In this document: positions 36,652 to 45,050 of the stretch, piece after piece | Position numbering within the stretch: the stretch's first letter is position 1 | Layout: each line of letters begins with the position of its first letter | NCBI GenBank assembly: GCA_002733575.1 | Contig: NVWB01000001.1 | Coordinates: forward strand, 1-64,000 | Direction of reading: 5' to 3' | Origin: Blastopirellula sp. | GTDB taxonomy: Bacteria > Planctomycetota > Planctomycetia > Pirellulales > Pirellulaceae | Length of the DNA stretch: 64,000 bases | Made by a program: the position numbers and the translations under genes | Notes under the pieces: generated by a model | Told to the model about the DNA's origin: nothing | The model's input: only the letters and a program-made list of their open reading frames with translations | Databases searched by the model: none

Positions 36652-36966
36652 ATGCCGATAGCACGCAATCAAATCTTGATCACACTGGATGGGGTCAAAG
36701 ACCTTCGATCGAAGGGCACTGCGTTCCGCTGTCGGTATGAACTCGTGGGGTTCACGGATGATGGTAAGCCGCGCTATCAGTGCATCTATCTGCGCGTGGG
36801 CGAGCCGGAGGCTATTCTGGTCTCCACCCGGATTACTCCGCTTGGACCTGAGGCCCGATATTTTAACATCTGGCCAGGCCTTTTCAAACACCATCTCGAG
36901 TTTGGCGACGGGCGCGATCTGCGTTTTGGCTCTGACTACGCTATCACCCTTGAGGGTAACGGCTGA
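36652..36966 (+). CDS. Hypothetical protein, first gene of the T4SS operon
   Basis: A 104-residue soluble protein of unknown function. GTAFRCRYELVGFTDDGKPR, YQCIYLRVGEPEAILVSTRI and GDGRDLRFGSDYAITLEGNG suggest a beta-rich fold. ATG 36652 has GGGGAGAG upstream. Its end overlaps the probable start of the lytic transglycosylase. No signal peptide. Confidence 0.65.
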   Translation: MPIARNQILITLDGVKDLRSKGTAFRCRYELVGFTDDGKPRYQCIYLRVGEPEAILVSTRITPLGPEARYFNIWPGLFKHHLEFGDGRDLRFGSDYAITLEGNG

Positions 36967-37600
36967 CGTCCTATCCTTCGGTATCGACGGATCAGCCAGA
37001 GCCTCCAACTGGACATTTCACGGAGCGCGGCCAAACTGGATAACTCCTGACAGCGCCGCTGTGGTTTTGGCTCCTGCAACGCGCGCCTCATCGCCCAACA
37101 GCATTTCAACAAACATCCTTGATACAATCCGTAAAACGTCTGTGCGTCATGAGCGCAATAGCGCACTTGCTACCGCAAGTATCAGCCAATCCGATTGGCA
37201 CATCCTGTTTCAGGCGATGATTGAGGCTGAAAGCAACTACAATCCAACCGCAGTCAGTCCCAAGGGCGCTTATGGTCTCGGTCAACTGATGCCAGACACC
37301 GCCCGCGCGCTTGGTGTTGATCCGCGCAACGTATCTCAAAACCTCGATGGAGCCGCCCGTTACCTTCTCGCCCAACTTGCGGAATTCCAATCCGTTGATC
37401 TGGCGCTGGCCGCCTACAATGCTGGGCCCCATCGTGTCGTCGAATACTCTGGCATTCCGCCATTCGCAGAAACCAGAGACTACATCGCGCGTATTCACCG
37501 CATTCGCGCACGTCTTTCCGGCGGGGTTACACCGCAACCCGCATTTCGTGTTGCAGGTTCTTCACCTGCTCGCCCGCCACTGGTGATCGATCTAAAATAA
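36902..37600 (+). CDS. virB1: Exported lytic transglycosylase (SLT domain), VirB1-like
   Basis: A peptidoglycan-cleaving enzyme opening the wall for the T4SS. The SLT/LT_GEWL domain lies in the last ~130 residues: ILFQAMIEAESNYNPTAVSP with catalytic Glu, KGAYGLGQLMPDTARALGVD, DLALAAYNAGPHRVVEYSG. The start is uncertain. TTG 36902 is proposed because LATGAICVLALTTLSPLRVT then forms a signal peptide. The open frame continues to 36689 as a shadow of the preceding gene. Lies 14 nt before virB2. A second SLT protein is encoded at 41038. Confidence 0.82.
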   Translation: MATGAICVLALTTLSPLRVTADVLSFGIDGSARASNWTFHGARPNWITPDSAAVVLAPATRASSPNSISTNILDTIRKTSVRHERNSALATASISQSDWHILFQAMIEAESNYNPTAVSPKGAYGLGQLMPDTARALGVDPRNVSQNLDGAARYLLAQLAEFQSVDLALAAYNAGPHRVVEYSGIPPFAETRDYIARIHRIRARLSGGVTPQPAFRVAGSSPARPPLVIDLK

Positions 37601-37614
37601 CCAAGGATTTTTTC

Positions 37615-37896
37615 ATGAAACTTTTTCACTCACGATACCTGCTGCTTATTGGCACAACCTTAGCGGGGATCACCTCCCCCGCCCTCGCGCAAGACTTGTC
37701 CCCCATCCAGACCATGCTGGAAACCGTTGAGTCCGCTCTTACGGGACCGATCGGCATTTCGGTTGCCACGCTCGCCGTTATCGGCACGGGTTTCATGTGC
37801 ATGATGGGGCGGCTCAACTGGGGATGGTTTGCCTCTGTCATCATCGGCATTGTTCTCATTTTTTCGGCCGCGACGATTGTCGATGGGTTTACTTAA
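37615..37896 (+). CDS. virB2: VirB2 major pilin
   Basis: A 93-residue TrbC/VirB2-family prepilin with an N-terminal signal (cleavage after ALAQ, residue ~26), a short extracellular segment LSPIQTMLETVESALTGPIG, and two transmembrane helices (ISVATLAVIGTGFMCMMG and WFASVIIGIVLIFSAATIV) separated by the cytoplasmic GRLNWG loop. It forms the conjugative pilus. A TAATG overlap couples its stop to another frame at 37896. virB3 follows 245 nt later, an unusually wide gap. Confidence 0.9.
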   Translation: MKLFHSRYLLLIGTTLAGITSPALAQDLSPIQTMLETVESALTGPIGISVATLAVIGTGFMCMMGRLNWGWFASVIIGIVLIFSAATIVDGFT

Positions 37897-38267
37897 TGAC
37901 TGTTTCGCTCAGAAAAATCAGGGTGATCGACTGCCCTGCCGAGGCAGCGATTGCCAAAGGCAATTGCATTCGATGGGGCAGAGGATCTCTACTTTGCGCA
38001 ATTCGCATATGCGGGGACAGTCACAGTGCCCGTTTTGCAAAATTGCATCTTCCAAACGATCCGAACGCGTTATTCTGCGCAAACGCTGCCTCGGGCCGTT
38101 CTCCAGATACTCCTTTTGAGCTGAGCAAAACAGGCACGATATGTCACAACGATCCCCCCTCTTCCTGGGCCTCGCCAGGCCGCCAAAGTATCTGGGTCTC
38201 CCTGTCGGATACTTGGTGGTCCTGGCCATGGGGGTCGTTCTGCCGTTCATCTGGACGAAATCGATGA
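37896..38267 (+). CDS. Doubtful ORF coupled to virB2 (TAATG)
   Basis: A 123-codon frame begins with an ATG that overlaps the virB2 stop (TAATG) but runs 127 nt into virB3 in another frame. It resembles nothing known (MTVSLRKIRVIDCPAEAAIA...), and its last third is surely a shadow. A different frame across the same gap (37829-38119) contains QCPFCKIASSK. The gap may hold a decayed small gene. Only the start context supports this entry. Confidence 0.22.
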   Translation: MTVSLRKIRVIDCPAEAAIAKGNCIRWGRGSLLCAIRICGDSHSARFAKLHLPNDPNALFCANAASGRSPDTPFELSKTGTICHNDPPSSWASPGRQSIWVSLSDTWWSWPWGSFCRSSGRNR

Positions 38268-38419
38268 TCTTTTTCCTGATCGGGATCGTTGCCTATCCCA
38301 TCCTTTGGTTTGTCGCAGACCAAGAACCGCATTTCTTTGAGGTTCTCCGCGTATCCTACGGCACCGTGCGCACGACCAAGAACCGCTCTCTATGGGGAGG
38401 GGATAGCTTTGGCTCTTGA
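38141..38419 (+). CDS. virB3: VirB3 T4SS inner-membrane protein
   Basis: A 92-residue protein with the VirB3 pattern: basic LFLGLARPPKYLGLPVGYL, two adjacent transmembrane segments (VVLAMGVVLPFIWTKSMIFF and LIGIVAYPILWFV), then DQEPHFFEVLRVSYGTVRTT. It links pilin export with VirB4, whose TTG start overlaps its 3' end by 11 nt. Confidence 0.9.
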   Translation: MSQRSPLFLGLARPPKYLGLPVGYLVVLAMGVVLPFIWTKSMIFFLIGIVAYPILWFVADQEPHFFEVLRVSYGTVRTTKNRSLWGGDSFGS

Positions 38420-40784
38420 TAACGGCACATTGAACAACATTGGCGCGGCCGTTCTTGAAGCAGGTGGCAACAGTTTTGCCCGCGAATCTTATCTGGCAGA
38501 GCACCTGCCGTATTTCTCTCTTGCAACCGATGATGTGATGGCACTGCGCGAGGGCGATCTGCTCGCGACGCTGCGCCTTGATGGTCTCAATCCAATGACT
38601 ACCGAGGATGATCAGCTTGATGCGCTGAAACGTGCGGTCGCCGCAATTGTTGCTCAGACCGGCAATGCCTTTGGCTTCTACATTCATAGAATTTCAGTGC
38701 CACAAAAGTTGGGCATGCGCCCTGTTGAGGGCGATGGCTTCGCTGCTGCCATCGATGCGCGCTGGCAGGCACACATTAATGATCTGCGCCCCTCAAAGCG
38801 GCAGATGTATCTCAGTGTTCTGCGCCGCCCGGACATTTCAGCCCGCATTCCTATCCTACGCAATCTGGCAAAGAAGGCCTGGATCAAGGACCGCGCGGCT
38901 CGGGTGCAGGAACTAAATGAAGTGATGGGGTTCTTTAAGGTCGCCCTGTCTTCGGCCAATCCCATCCGTCTGACCAAACAGGGTGGCGAATGGTTGGGCT
39001 ATCTCAACACGCTGAATGCCGGGAGCTTCTCACCGATTGCCTTTGGGCAAAGCATCCTGCCCCTCTCTCACGCCTTAAGCGACTGCCGCGCAACCTTTGA
39101 AGGCGACACCGTGAGGGTAACTTGTGCCACCACGGGCGTGGTCAAATACGGCGCGCTGTTCAGCATCAAGACCTATCCGGCTCTGACCGATGTGACTTTG
39201 CTTGATGCGCTAGATCTGCCGCTGGACATCGTGTTGACCAATTCCTTCAGCCCGATCCCCAACAATATCATGGCCGAACGCATTCAGCGGATCATCCGGC
39301 AGATGCATGCCTCCGACGATGCCGCCGTTTCCTTGCGGGATCAACTGGCCGTCGCGGCAGATGATCAGGAGGCCGGGCGCATCGCCTTTGGGGATCACCA
39401 CCTTTCCATCGCCGTCTATGCACCCGACCGCGACACGTTGGAGCGTGCTGCGGCCCAAATCAAACGCGTCGGTCAAGAAATCATGGCCGTGATTGTGCGT
39501 GAGAACATGGCACTGAAGGCTACGTATTTTGCCCAAAGCCCGGGTAACTTTGGCTACCGCGCTCGCAAGACACCTATTTCCTCGACCAACTTTGCCGACT
39601 TTGCAGCCCTGCATGGCAGCGTTGAAGGGCGCGACGCGTCTAAAAGCCCATGGGGTCAGAACATAACGGCGCTGCCAACTGTGGGCGCGTCTGGCTACCG
39701 GTTCAATTTCCACGAACCTGGGGAAGTGAGCAAGGAACCAACTGTTGGCCATACGCTTGTGTTGGGGCGCACTGGCACCGGCAAAACTCTCACCACTGCG
39801 TTTCTCGCAGCACAAGCCCAACGCGTTGGTGCGCGGCTGTTTTTCTTCGACAAGGATCGCGGCCTTGAAATGGCCGTCCGCGCGCTCGGTGGCCGTTACA
39901 ATGAAATCCGCGCCGGCGTTCCAACCGGTCTTAATCCGCTAGCAACTGAGACAGACGAACGCGGTCGCGCCTGGCTTTCTGATTGGCTAGCCACTCTGCT
40001 CTCGCGCACGGGTGAGCTGTCGGGTGAACAATCGCGCCATATCCAAAGCGCCGTGGCTCAGAACGCAGATGCAGGAATTGCACTGCAGCGCTTCAGCAGT
40101 TTTGAGACCTTGTTCCAATCCTTGGATGATGATGGCGAGCTGCAATCCCGCGTGGCGGAATGGGCCCCGGGGGGCCGCTTCGGCTGGGTGTTTGATGAAC
40201 CTGAGCGCGGCCGATCCATGGATGTCACTGGCGACATCATCGGCTTTGACATGACCGAAATCCTCGACATGACAACCGAACGCATGGCAGTGCTGTCCTA
40301 CATTTTCCGCCAGATCGAACGCGTTGTTGAAGATCGCCGCCCCACCATCATCGTGCTCGATGAAGCCTGGAAACTGCTGGATGATCCGTACTTTGGCGCA
40401 CGGCTGGAAAACTGGTTGGTCACTTTGCGCAAGATGAACTGCGTCGTAATCATGATGACGCAATATCCCAGTCAGTTGCGAGACAGTCGGGTTGGCAAAA
40501 CCATTGTTGAGACCGTGCCAACGCAAATCCTATTCCCCAATGACCGTGCTACGGCTGCCGACTACGACTTTCTGCGCGTAAATGCCAAAGAAGCGGCGCT
40601 ACTCATTCAGCCCACGATTGGTCAACGCATCGCCCTGGTGCGTTCCGCCGGTGAAAGCGTCTTTGTCGATGCTGATCTTTCAGCGCTTGGCGATCTGCTG
40701 CCGATCCTGGGTGGCGGTGTCACCGGTGAAGCCCGCGTGCCCGCCGATTGGCGCGACAATCCTGATTTCTGGAGAACAACATGA
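38409..40784 (+). CDS. virB4: VirB4 T4SS ATPase
   Basis: A 791-residue inner-membrane-associated ATPase, powering pilus assembly. Walker A GRTGTGKTLTT near residue 452, Walker B TIIVLDEAWKLLDDP near 645, then VVIMMTQYPSQLRDS. The TTG at 38409 is preferred: GGAGGGG lies 6-13 nt upstream, the protein starts ALDNGTLNNIGAAV, and length is then typical. The open frame reaches back to 38289 inside virB3. Stop overlaps the lipoprotein ATG by 4 nt. Confidence 0.93.
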   Translation: MALDNGTLNNIGAAVLEAGGNSFARESYLAEHLPYFSLATDDVMALREGDLLATLRLDGLNPMTTEDDQLDALKRAVAAIVAQTGNAFGFYIHRISVPQKLGMRPVEGDGFAAAIDARWQAHINDLRPSKRQMYLSVLRRPDISARIPILRNLAKKAWIKDRAARVQELNEVMGFFKVALSSANPIRLTKQGGEWLGYLNTLNAGSFSPIAFGQSILPLSHALSDCRATFEGDTVRVTCATTGVVKYGALFSIKTYPALTDVTLLDALDLPLDIVLTNSFSPIPNNIMAERIQRIIRQMHASDDAAVSLRDQLAVAADDQEAGRIAFGDHHLSIAVYAPDRDTLERAAAQIKRVGQEIMAVIVRENMALKATYFAQSPGNFGYRARKTPISSTNFADFAALHGSVEGRDASKSPWGQNITALPTVGASGYRFNFHEPGEVSKEPTVGHTLVLGRTGTGKTLTTAFLAAQAQRVGARLFFFDKDRGLEMAVRALGGRYNEIRAGVPTGLNPLATETDERGRAWLSDWLATLLSRTGELSGEQSRHIQSAVAQNADAGIALQRFSSFETLFQSLDDDGELQSRVAEWAPGGRFGWVFDEPERGRSMDVTGDIIGFDMTEILDMTTERMAVLSYIFRQIERVVEDRRPTIIVLDEAWKLLDDPYFGARLENWLVTLRKMNCVVIMMTQYPSQLRDSRVGKTIVETVPTQILFPNDRATAADYDFLRVNAKEAALLIQPTIGQRIALVRSAGESVFVDADLSALGDLLPILGGGVTGEARVPADWRDNPDFWRTT

Positions 40785-41041
40785 TGTGGAAACCCGCAGC
40801 AGTACTGCTATTTGCAACCGCCCTGCTCGGGGCCTGCGAGCGGTACACTGAACAAACATACCCTTGCTTTGACCGCAACGGCACGCCGGTCGTTTCTCGT
40901 GCGGCGCTTTCATTTACACCCAGCGACAATCAACCAATTGCCACGGGCAAAGCGAGTGTCGCCGTCAAAGCGAGTGTCGCTGCCACAGCAAATGTTGCTG
41001 CCACGGGCTGCACCTTCGAAGACCTGCCCCGCCCGGAATGA
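40781..41041 (+). CDS. Small lipoprotein in the virB operon (VirB7- or entry-exclusion-like)
   Basis: An 86-residue lipoprotein with signal ending LLGAC, Cys19 lipidated. The mature part has three further cysteines and a short tandem repeat KASVA-VKASVA-ATANVA-ATG (about residues 57-76). VirB7 homologues are small lipoproteins of this size, but they normally lie between virB6 and virB8. Position after virB4 could also suit an entry-exclusion lipoprotein. No other VirB7 candidate is visible. Overlaps both neighbours by 4 nt. Confidence 0.72.
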   Translation: MMWKPAAVLLFATALLGACERYTEQTYPCFDRNGTPVVSRAALSFTPSDNQPIATGKASVAVKASVAATANVAATGCTFEDLPRPE

Positions 41042-42150
41042 TCAAAGCCGCGATCATATGGTCTGGGCTATGCCTCGGCGTGTCTGTATCCATTGCCGCA
41101 GCACAAGGCGTGCCGACGCATGACAATTCGGCGATTGGGCAGACCATTGCGCGGGTCACGGCTCTCCTCGAAGGCCTGGGCACACAACAACAAAAGGACA
41201 CAACCGAATCTTCCATCGCGGATGTCCAGGCCGACCAACTCAGAACACTTGATGCGATCTCAGCAGCCATCTCGGGGCCAGGCTTTGATATCCGCGCGCT
41301 GGAAGGTAACGCCGATTTTGGCGTCGCTGCGGTCTATCCCAATACAGACAATCACCCGATGGACAGCCGCCTCTTTGGTGAGGGGCGCAAAACCGTCGAG
41401 ATGATGATCGTGCGGGTTGCGGGCGAATATGCCAGCGCACCCGGTGTGGCCCGCGCTGGCCTGTCCGCCACCCAGTGGCGCTGCCTGTTCCAGGCCCTGA
41501 TCAAACAGGAAAGCCGGTTTAACGTCGCAATCCAAAGTCCCGTTGGCGCTTATGGGTTAACCCAGCTCATGCCCGGCACCGCGTCCGACATGGGCGTGGA
41601 TCGTTATGATCCGATGGACAACCTGCGTGGTGGCGCGCGCTATATCACCACACAGCTCAATCGCTTTGGCAACATCCCCCATGCGCTGGCCGCCTATAAC
41701 GCCGGGCCCGGCCGGGTGATTGAATATGGCGGCGTGCCGCCCTTTGCCGAGACCCAAGGCTATGTCCGTAACATATCGAAATTCTACAACGAATATCTGG
41801 CCGTTGTCGGCGGCGCAGATGCATTGGGGACGTTGTCTCCCTCGGATTTCGCCTTGGCGGAATATGCCAGCATCTCGGATGCGGGTGTTTATTACGCGGC
41901 AGACAGCCATGCCACAACGGAACAGGTGATCAACCGACTGCGTGCCATCATTCTTCAGATCGACGCGCAGCCTAGTGCCAAAGCGGCCTGGGAGCTCAAC
42001 ACATACGCCAAAGCCGAGATCGGGCGGATTCTTAACCTGCGCGTGCGCCTCATGGCAGCCAATCAACAACGTGAGGCAGCTTACAGTCAGCACCTCGTTG
42101 CTGATCGTCTAACTGAGCGCGAATTCATGCAAATGGGAGTGCCAAATTGA
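41038..42150 (+). CDS. Lytic transglycosylase embedded in a VirB5-like protein
   Basis: A 370-residue exported protein. Signal peptide ends near AAAQG (residue ~23). Residues 24-130 are a helical segment starting QGVPTHDNSAIGQTIARV, like the start of VirB5 next door (QGVPTFDGTQLTQLVAQL). The SLT domain (about 145-255) has CLFQALIKQESRFNVAIQSP with catalytic Glu, GAYGLTQLMPGTASDMGVD and ALAAYNAGPGRVIEYGGVPP. The C-terminal LNTYAKAEIGRILNLRVRL parallels the VirB5 end LNTRVTAELGIILTQIWRL. It appears to be a VirB1/VirB5 chimera that could place a wall hydrolase on the pilus tip. Overlaps virB5 by 4 nt (TTGA). Confidence 0.85.
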   Translation: MIKAAIIWSGLCLGVSVSIAAAQGVPTHDNSAIGQTIARVTALLEGLGTQQQKDTTESSIADVQADQLRTLDAISAAISGPGFDIRALEGNADFGVAAVYPNTDNHPMDSRLFGEGRKTVEMMIVRVAGEYASAPGVARAGLSATQWRCLFQALIKQESRFNVAIQSPVGAYGLTQLMPGTASDMGVDRYDPMDNLRGGARYITTQLNRFGNIPHALAAYNAGPGRVIEYGGVPPFAETQGYVRNISKFYNEYLAVVGGADALGTLSPSDFALAEYASISDAGVYYAADSHATTEQVINRLRAIILQIDAQPSAKAAWELNTYAKAEIGRILNLRVRLMAANQQREAAYSQHLVADRLTEREFMQMGVPN

Positions 42151-42914
42151 AACAGTTTTTTTTCGTCACTGCGACTGTGTCAGCGATCGTCCTCTCTTCA
42201 CCAGCCCATACTCAAGGCGTGCCGACTTTTGACGGCACCCAGCTGACACAGCTGGTGGCCCAGCTAGAGCACATGGCCGAAGATCTGAATGTACAGTTGC
42301 AGCAACTGGCAACCATGAAGTTGGAGTTGGAAACCCAGCTTTCTCAGCTGTTGAATCTGGACGCCCAGCTGCGCTCCCTGATTGAGGGCAGTGGATTAGG
42401 TGAATTGTTTGCCACGATTGAAGAGTTCCGCGCCCTGCGCGGCAAGTTGGTTGCCCCTTTGAACACGGCGCGCGCGCTGGCGGAGGGTGATTTCCTGAGT
42501 GGTTTTAATCCCGGGGCCGAGCTTGAGGCCTCTGTGAGGCGTGTCTTGTCCGGAAGCGGATTCACACCAGAAACCCTAAGCGCCTTATCCTCGTCCCCAG
42601 AACCGGCTGACAACCGCATCGCCACCCGGGCCGGGGCCAGCGCCATGCTCTCGGTCGCCGCACAGGAAAGTCATGCTGAGGCCGGTCAAAGTCTGGAGCG
42701 GCTCGAGACAATGGTCGGTTTGATCGACGACCAGGATGGCCTGAAATCAGCGGTTGATCTCAACACCCGCGTCACGGCAGAACTTGGGATCATCCTCACC
42801 CAGATCTGGCGCCTGGAAGCGGCGCATGGCGTCAGTGCCGGACAGCTGGGTGTGGTCGATGCGGCCACGCTTGCAGCCGAGCGCAAGTTCAGATCGATGG
42901 CGGTGGATCCATGA
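42147..42914 (+). CDS. virB5: VirB5-like minor pilin/tip protein
   Basis: A 255-residue exported helical protein. Signal peptide ends near AHTQG (about residue 23), then LTQLVAQLEHMAEDLNVQLQ and a long coiled-coil-like part, as in VirB5/TraC pilus-tip adhesins. The C-terminus has VDLNTRVTAELGIILTQIW. Starts with TTG overlapping the previous stop. The following gene starts in an ATGA overlap. Shares N- and C-terminal blocks with the preceding transglycosylase protein. Confidence 0.82.
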   Translation: MKQFFFVTATVSAIVLSSPAHTQGVPTFDGTQLTQLVAQLEHMAEDLNVQLQQLATMKLELETQLSQLLNLDAQLRSLIEGSGLGELFATIEEFRALRGKLVAPLNTARALAEGDFLSGFNPGAELEASVRRVLSGSGFTPETLSALSSSPEPADNRIATRAGASAMLSVAAQESHAEAGQSLERLETMVGLIDDQDGLKSAVDLNTRVTAELGIILTQIWRLEAAHGVSAGQLGVVDAATLAAERKFRSMAVDP

Positions 42915-43345
42915 GAGCACCTATTGATATAGTTGCGACATCCAGAGCCGTCTGTTTAGCGCTTGTGATCACTTTCGCCGTGCCGCTCGCGGGCCGAGCA
43001 GAAGAACACCTCTTAACGACACCTGAAAACAGGTCCTTTTCCTCAACGGCCATTGCACCGGACAGGGTCGAGGAATGCCGCGTACCACGCCCGCCAGTAG
43101 CGTTGGCAGAAACCGCTTACTTGCGTAACGGCTATCGCGCAGTTCTTAGAATTCTCGTTGCCGAACGCTGGGGCGAGACCGAGATTTGCGATTGCCAATT
43201 GGATGATTTTACATGGGATATGGCGCTGGAAAATCTCGAGAGGTTTCAAACTTCTGACAATCCTCGCCTGCCGTTCAAAGTACTCGATCTTTACGCCATG
43301 GCTGATGCGCTTGAGGCCGAACGCGCGGAGGTCTGTGCAGAGTAA
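42911..43345 (+). CDS. Exported hypothetical protein between virB5 and virB6
   Basis: A 144-residue protein with an N-terminal hydrophobic signal (VCLALVITFAVPLAGRAEE). Mature part contains ECRVPRPPVALAETAYLRNG and a CDCQLDDFTWDMALENLE stretch, with cysteines that may pair. No family recognised. Overlaps on both sides (ATGA with virB5, TAATG with virB6) show it is an integral T4SS operon member. Position suits a conjugation accessory or exclusion protein, but nothing confirms this. Confidence 0.72.
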   Translation: MRAPIDIVATSRAVCLALVITFAVPLAGRAEEHLLTTPENRSFSSTAIAPDRVEECRVPRPPVALAETAYLRNGYRAVLRILVAERWGETEICDCQLDDFTWDMALENLERFQTSDNPRLPFKVLDLYAMADALEAERAEVCAE

Positions 43346-44358
43346 TGGGAATTATCCGCGACATACTCGATCAGGTTGATGCGGCCGTGAACTCCGTTGC
43401 AGAGGATGGCTTTGTGTCCTCCGCTGCTGCTGTGGGCGATGTCATCACCGCCGGATCAATTCTTTTGCTGATCTTGCTCGGCATTAATGTCGTCATGCAG
43501 CTGCGGCCCATGACGTTCGGCAGTGCTTTTGCGTTTGGCATCAAGATCTCATTGGTTGGGATATTCGCGCAAAGCTGGGATAATTTCAGCATAATTTATA
43601 GCGTCGTCACACAGGTGCCTGACTCTGTTGGTGCCTCGATCCTCGCGCTGACCGGGTCAGGCAGTGAGGACGGCGTTTACGAGAGCCTCGACAATATGGT
43701 GGCGCGCATCACCGCGTATGGTGACACCATCGGGGATCAGGCCGGCTGGGTGTTTGGGGCCGTTCTCGGGGCGATCTTCTTCGTTCTGTCAGCGCTCTTT
43801 GCCGCCGTGACCGCTGGCATCATCGCTTTTGCCAAAATTGTCTTTGCCCTTATGATCGTCATCGCTCCGTTCATGATCATCACTTCGCTGTTCAAACCAA
43901 CTCAGTCCCTGTTTGAGGCCTGGAGCCGCGCCACCATCGGCTACGCGCTCATGCCGGTTGCTGCCGCTGGCGCCGCCGGAATTATCGTCGCAATCGCCGA
44001 AGCCATTGGTGACGCCTCCGCAGCGCCTGGTGACGTTGAAACCGTCAGCCTGATCCTGCCGTTTCTGGTCATCCTGCTGCTCAGCGCCGGGATTATGGCC
44101 TCGGTGCCCTACATCGCCTCCAACCTCACCGGCGTCATGGGCATTGCCTCAAACGCCATGGGGCTGACCGGCCTCGCGCGGCGCGGTGTCATCAATGCCG
44201 GTGAATATGGCGCGGGCGGTGCAAGCCGTATGGCAACCGGCAAAACACCGCATGAGCTGCGCCAGGCCACCAGTGGCGGCGTTGTAAAAACCGGCCAGGT
44301 CATTCGCCAAACTCCCGGTGCGATGCTGAACGCCGCCAAATCGTTCCGTAAAACATGA
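43345..44358 (+). CDS. virB6: VirB6 polytopic inner-membrane channel protein
   Basis: A 337-residue TrbL/VirB6-family protein with about six transmembrane helices, including VITAGSILLLILLGINVVMQ, AVLGAIFFVLSALFAAVTAG and SLILPFLVILLLSAGIMASV, a central KPTQSLFEAWSRATIGYALM block and a hydrophilic C-terminal tail. It forms the inner-membrane pore with VirB8/B10. Its ATG overlaps the preceding stop. virB8 starts 19 nt downstream. Confidence 0.9.
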   Translation: MGIIRDILDQVDAAVNSVAEDGFVSSAAAVGDVITAGSILLLILLGINVVMQLRPMTFGSAFAFGIKISLVGIFAQSWDNFSIIYSVVTQVPDSVGASILALTGSGSEDGVYESLDNMVARITAYGDTIGDQAGWVFGAVLGAIFFVLSALFAAVTAGIIAFAKIVFALMIVIAPFMIITSLFKPTQSLFEAWSRATIGYALMPVAAAGAAGIIVAIAEAIGDASAAPGDVETVSLILPFLVILLLSAGIMASVPYIASNLTGVMGIASNAMGLTGLARRGVINAGEYGAGGASRMATGKTPHELRQATSGGVVKTGQVIRQTPGAMLNAAKSFRKT

Positions 44359-44377
44359 CCAGAAAGGTCAAACCCCA

Positions 44378-45046
44378 GTGAAACAACCTGCGACTCAGAA
44401 TCGTGATGCCTTTGAAGTGGATTTCATCTACGGCCCGCGCCGCCGTGAACGCTTTGCCTATTTTGTGGCCGCTGCGGGTGTGCTCATAGGTCTGGCTGGC
44501 ATCGTGGCCGGGGCAAGTCTGTTTCCTCTGAAAACAGTCGAGACCTTTGTGGTGGTCGTTGATAAAGAAACCGGCGAAATGGACCGGGTTGCCGCCGTGC
44601 AGGCCCTGACCTTGAGTGAAAGCGATGCCATCATCCAGGCCAATCTCGTGGCCTATGTCGATGATCGAGAAACCTATGATCTCACCGACGGCGAGCAACG
44701 GATCAATTCTGTTTTGGAACGCTCTGACGGTGACGCCGCCCGCACCCTGCGCGATCTTTGGACGTCTTCAGCCGAGGATTACCCAATCACCGTATACGGC
44801 CGCGACGCCATTATTGAGGTGATCATCAAGTCAGTGAACCAGATCGGGCCCGGCGTGGCACAAGTGCGTTTCACCCGCACCCTGCGCCGCCCTCGCGACA
44901 CACGCACTGTCACCCGCAGCTATGTCGCCACGATCGGCTACGATTTCCAGCCAGAAACCCGCCAGCGCCTGCAGGATGTCTGGGCCAACCCTTTGGGTTT
45001 TGTGGCGTCCTCATACCGCGTTGATGCCGAGACATTGGAGAACTGA
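44378..45046 (+). CDS. virB8: VirB8 T4SS assembly factor
   Basis: A 222-residue bitopic protein. Cytoplasmic N-terminus (about 35 residues), one transmembrane helix (FAYFVAAAGVLIGLAGIVAG), then an NTF2-like periplasmic domain containing NQIGPGVAQVRFTRTLRRPR and YVATIGYDFQP near the C-terminus. GTG start with AAAGG upstream. Followed 4 nt later by virB9. Confidence 0.9.
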   Translation: MKQPATQNRDAFEVDFIYGPRRRERFAYFVAAAGVLIGLAGIVAGASLFPLKTVETFVVVVDKETGEMDRVAAVQALTLSESDAIIQANLVAYVDDRETYDLTDGEQRINSVLERSDGDAARTLRDLWTSSAEDYPITVYGRDAIIEVIIKSVNQIGPGVAQVRFTRTLRRPRDTRTVTRSYVATIGYDFQPETRQRLQDVWANPLGFVASSYRVDAETLEN

Positions 45047-45050
45047 TCAA

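Noticed and set aside
37918-38250. 110-codon minus-strand frame in the virB2-virB3 gap
   Set aside because: Opposite the operon direction, overlaps virB3 and lacks a recognisable domain.
40960-41020. Short repeat considered as a CRISPR or minisatellite
   Set aside because: Only three degenerate ~18-nt units inside the lipoprotein coding frame, no spacers.
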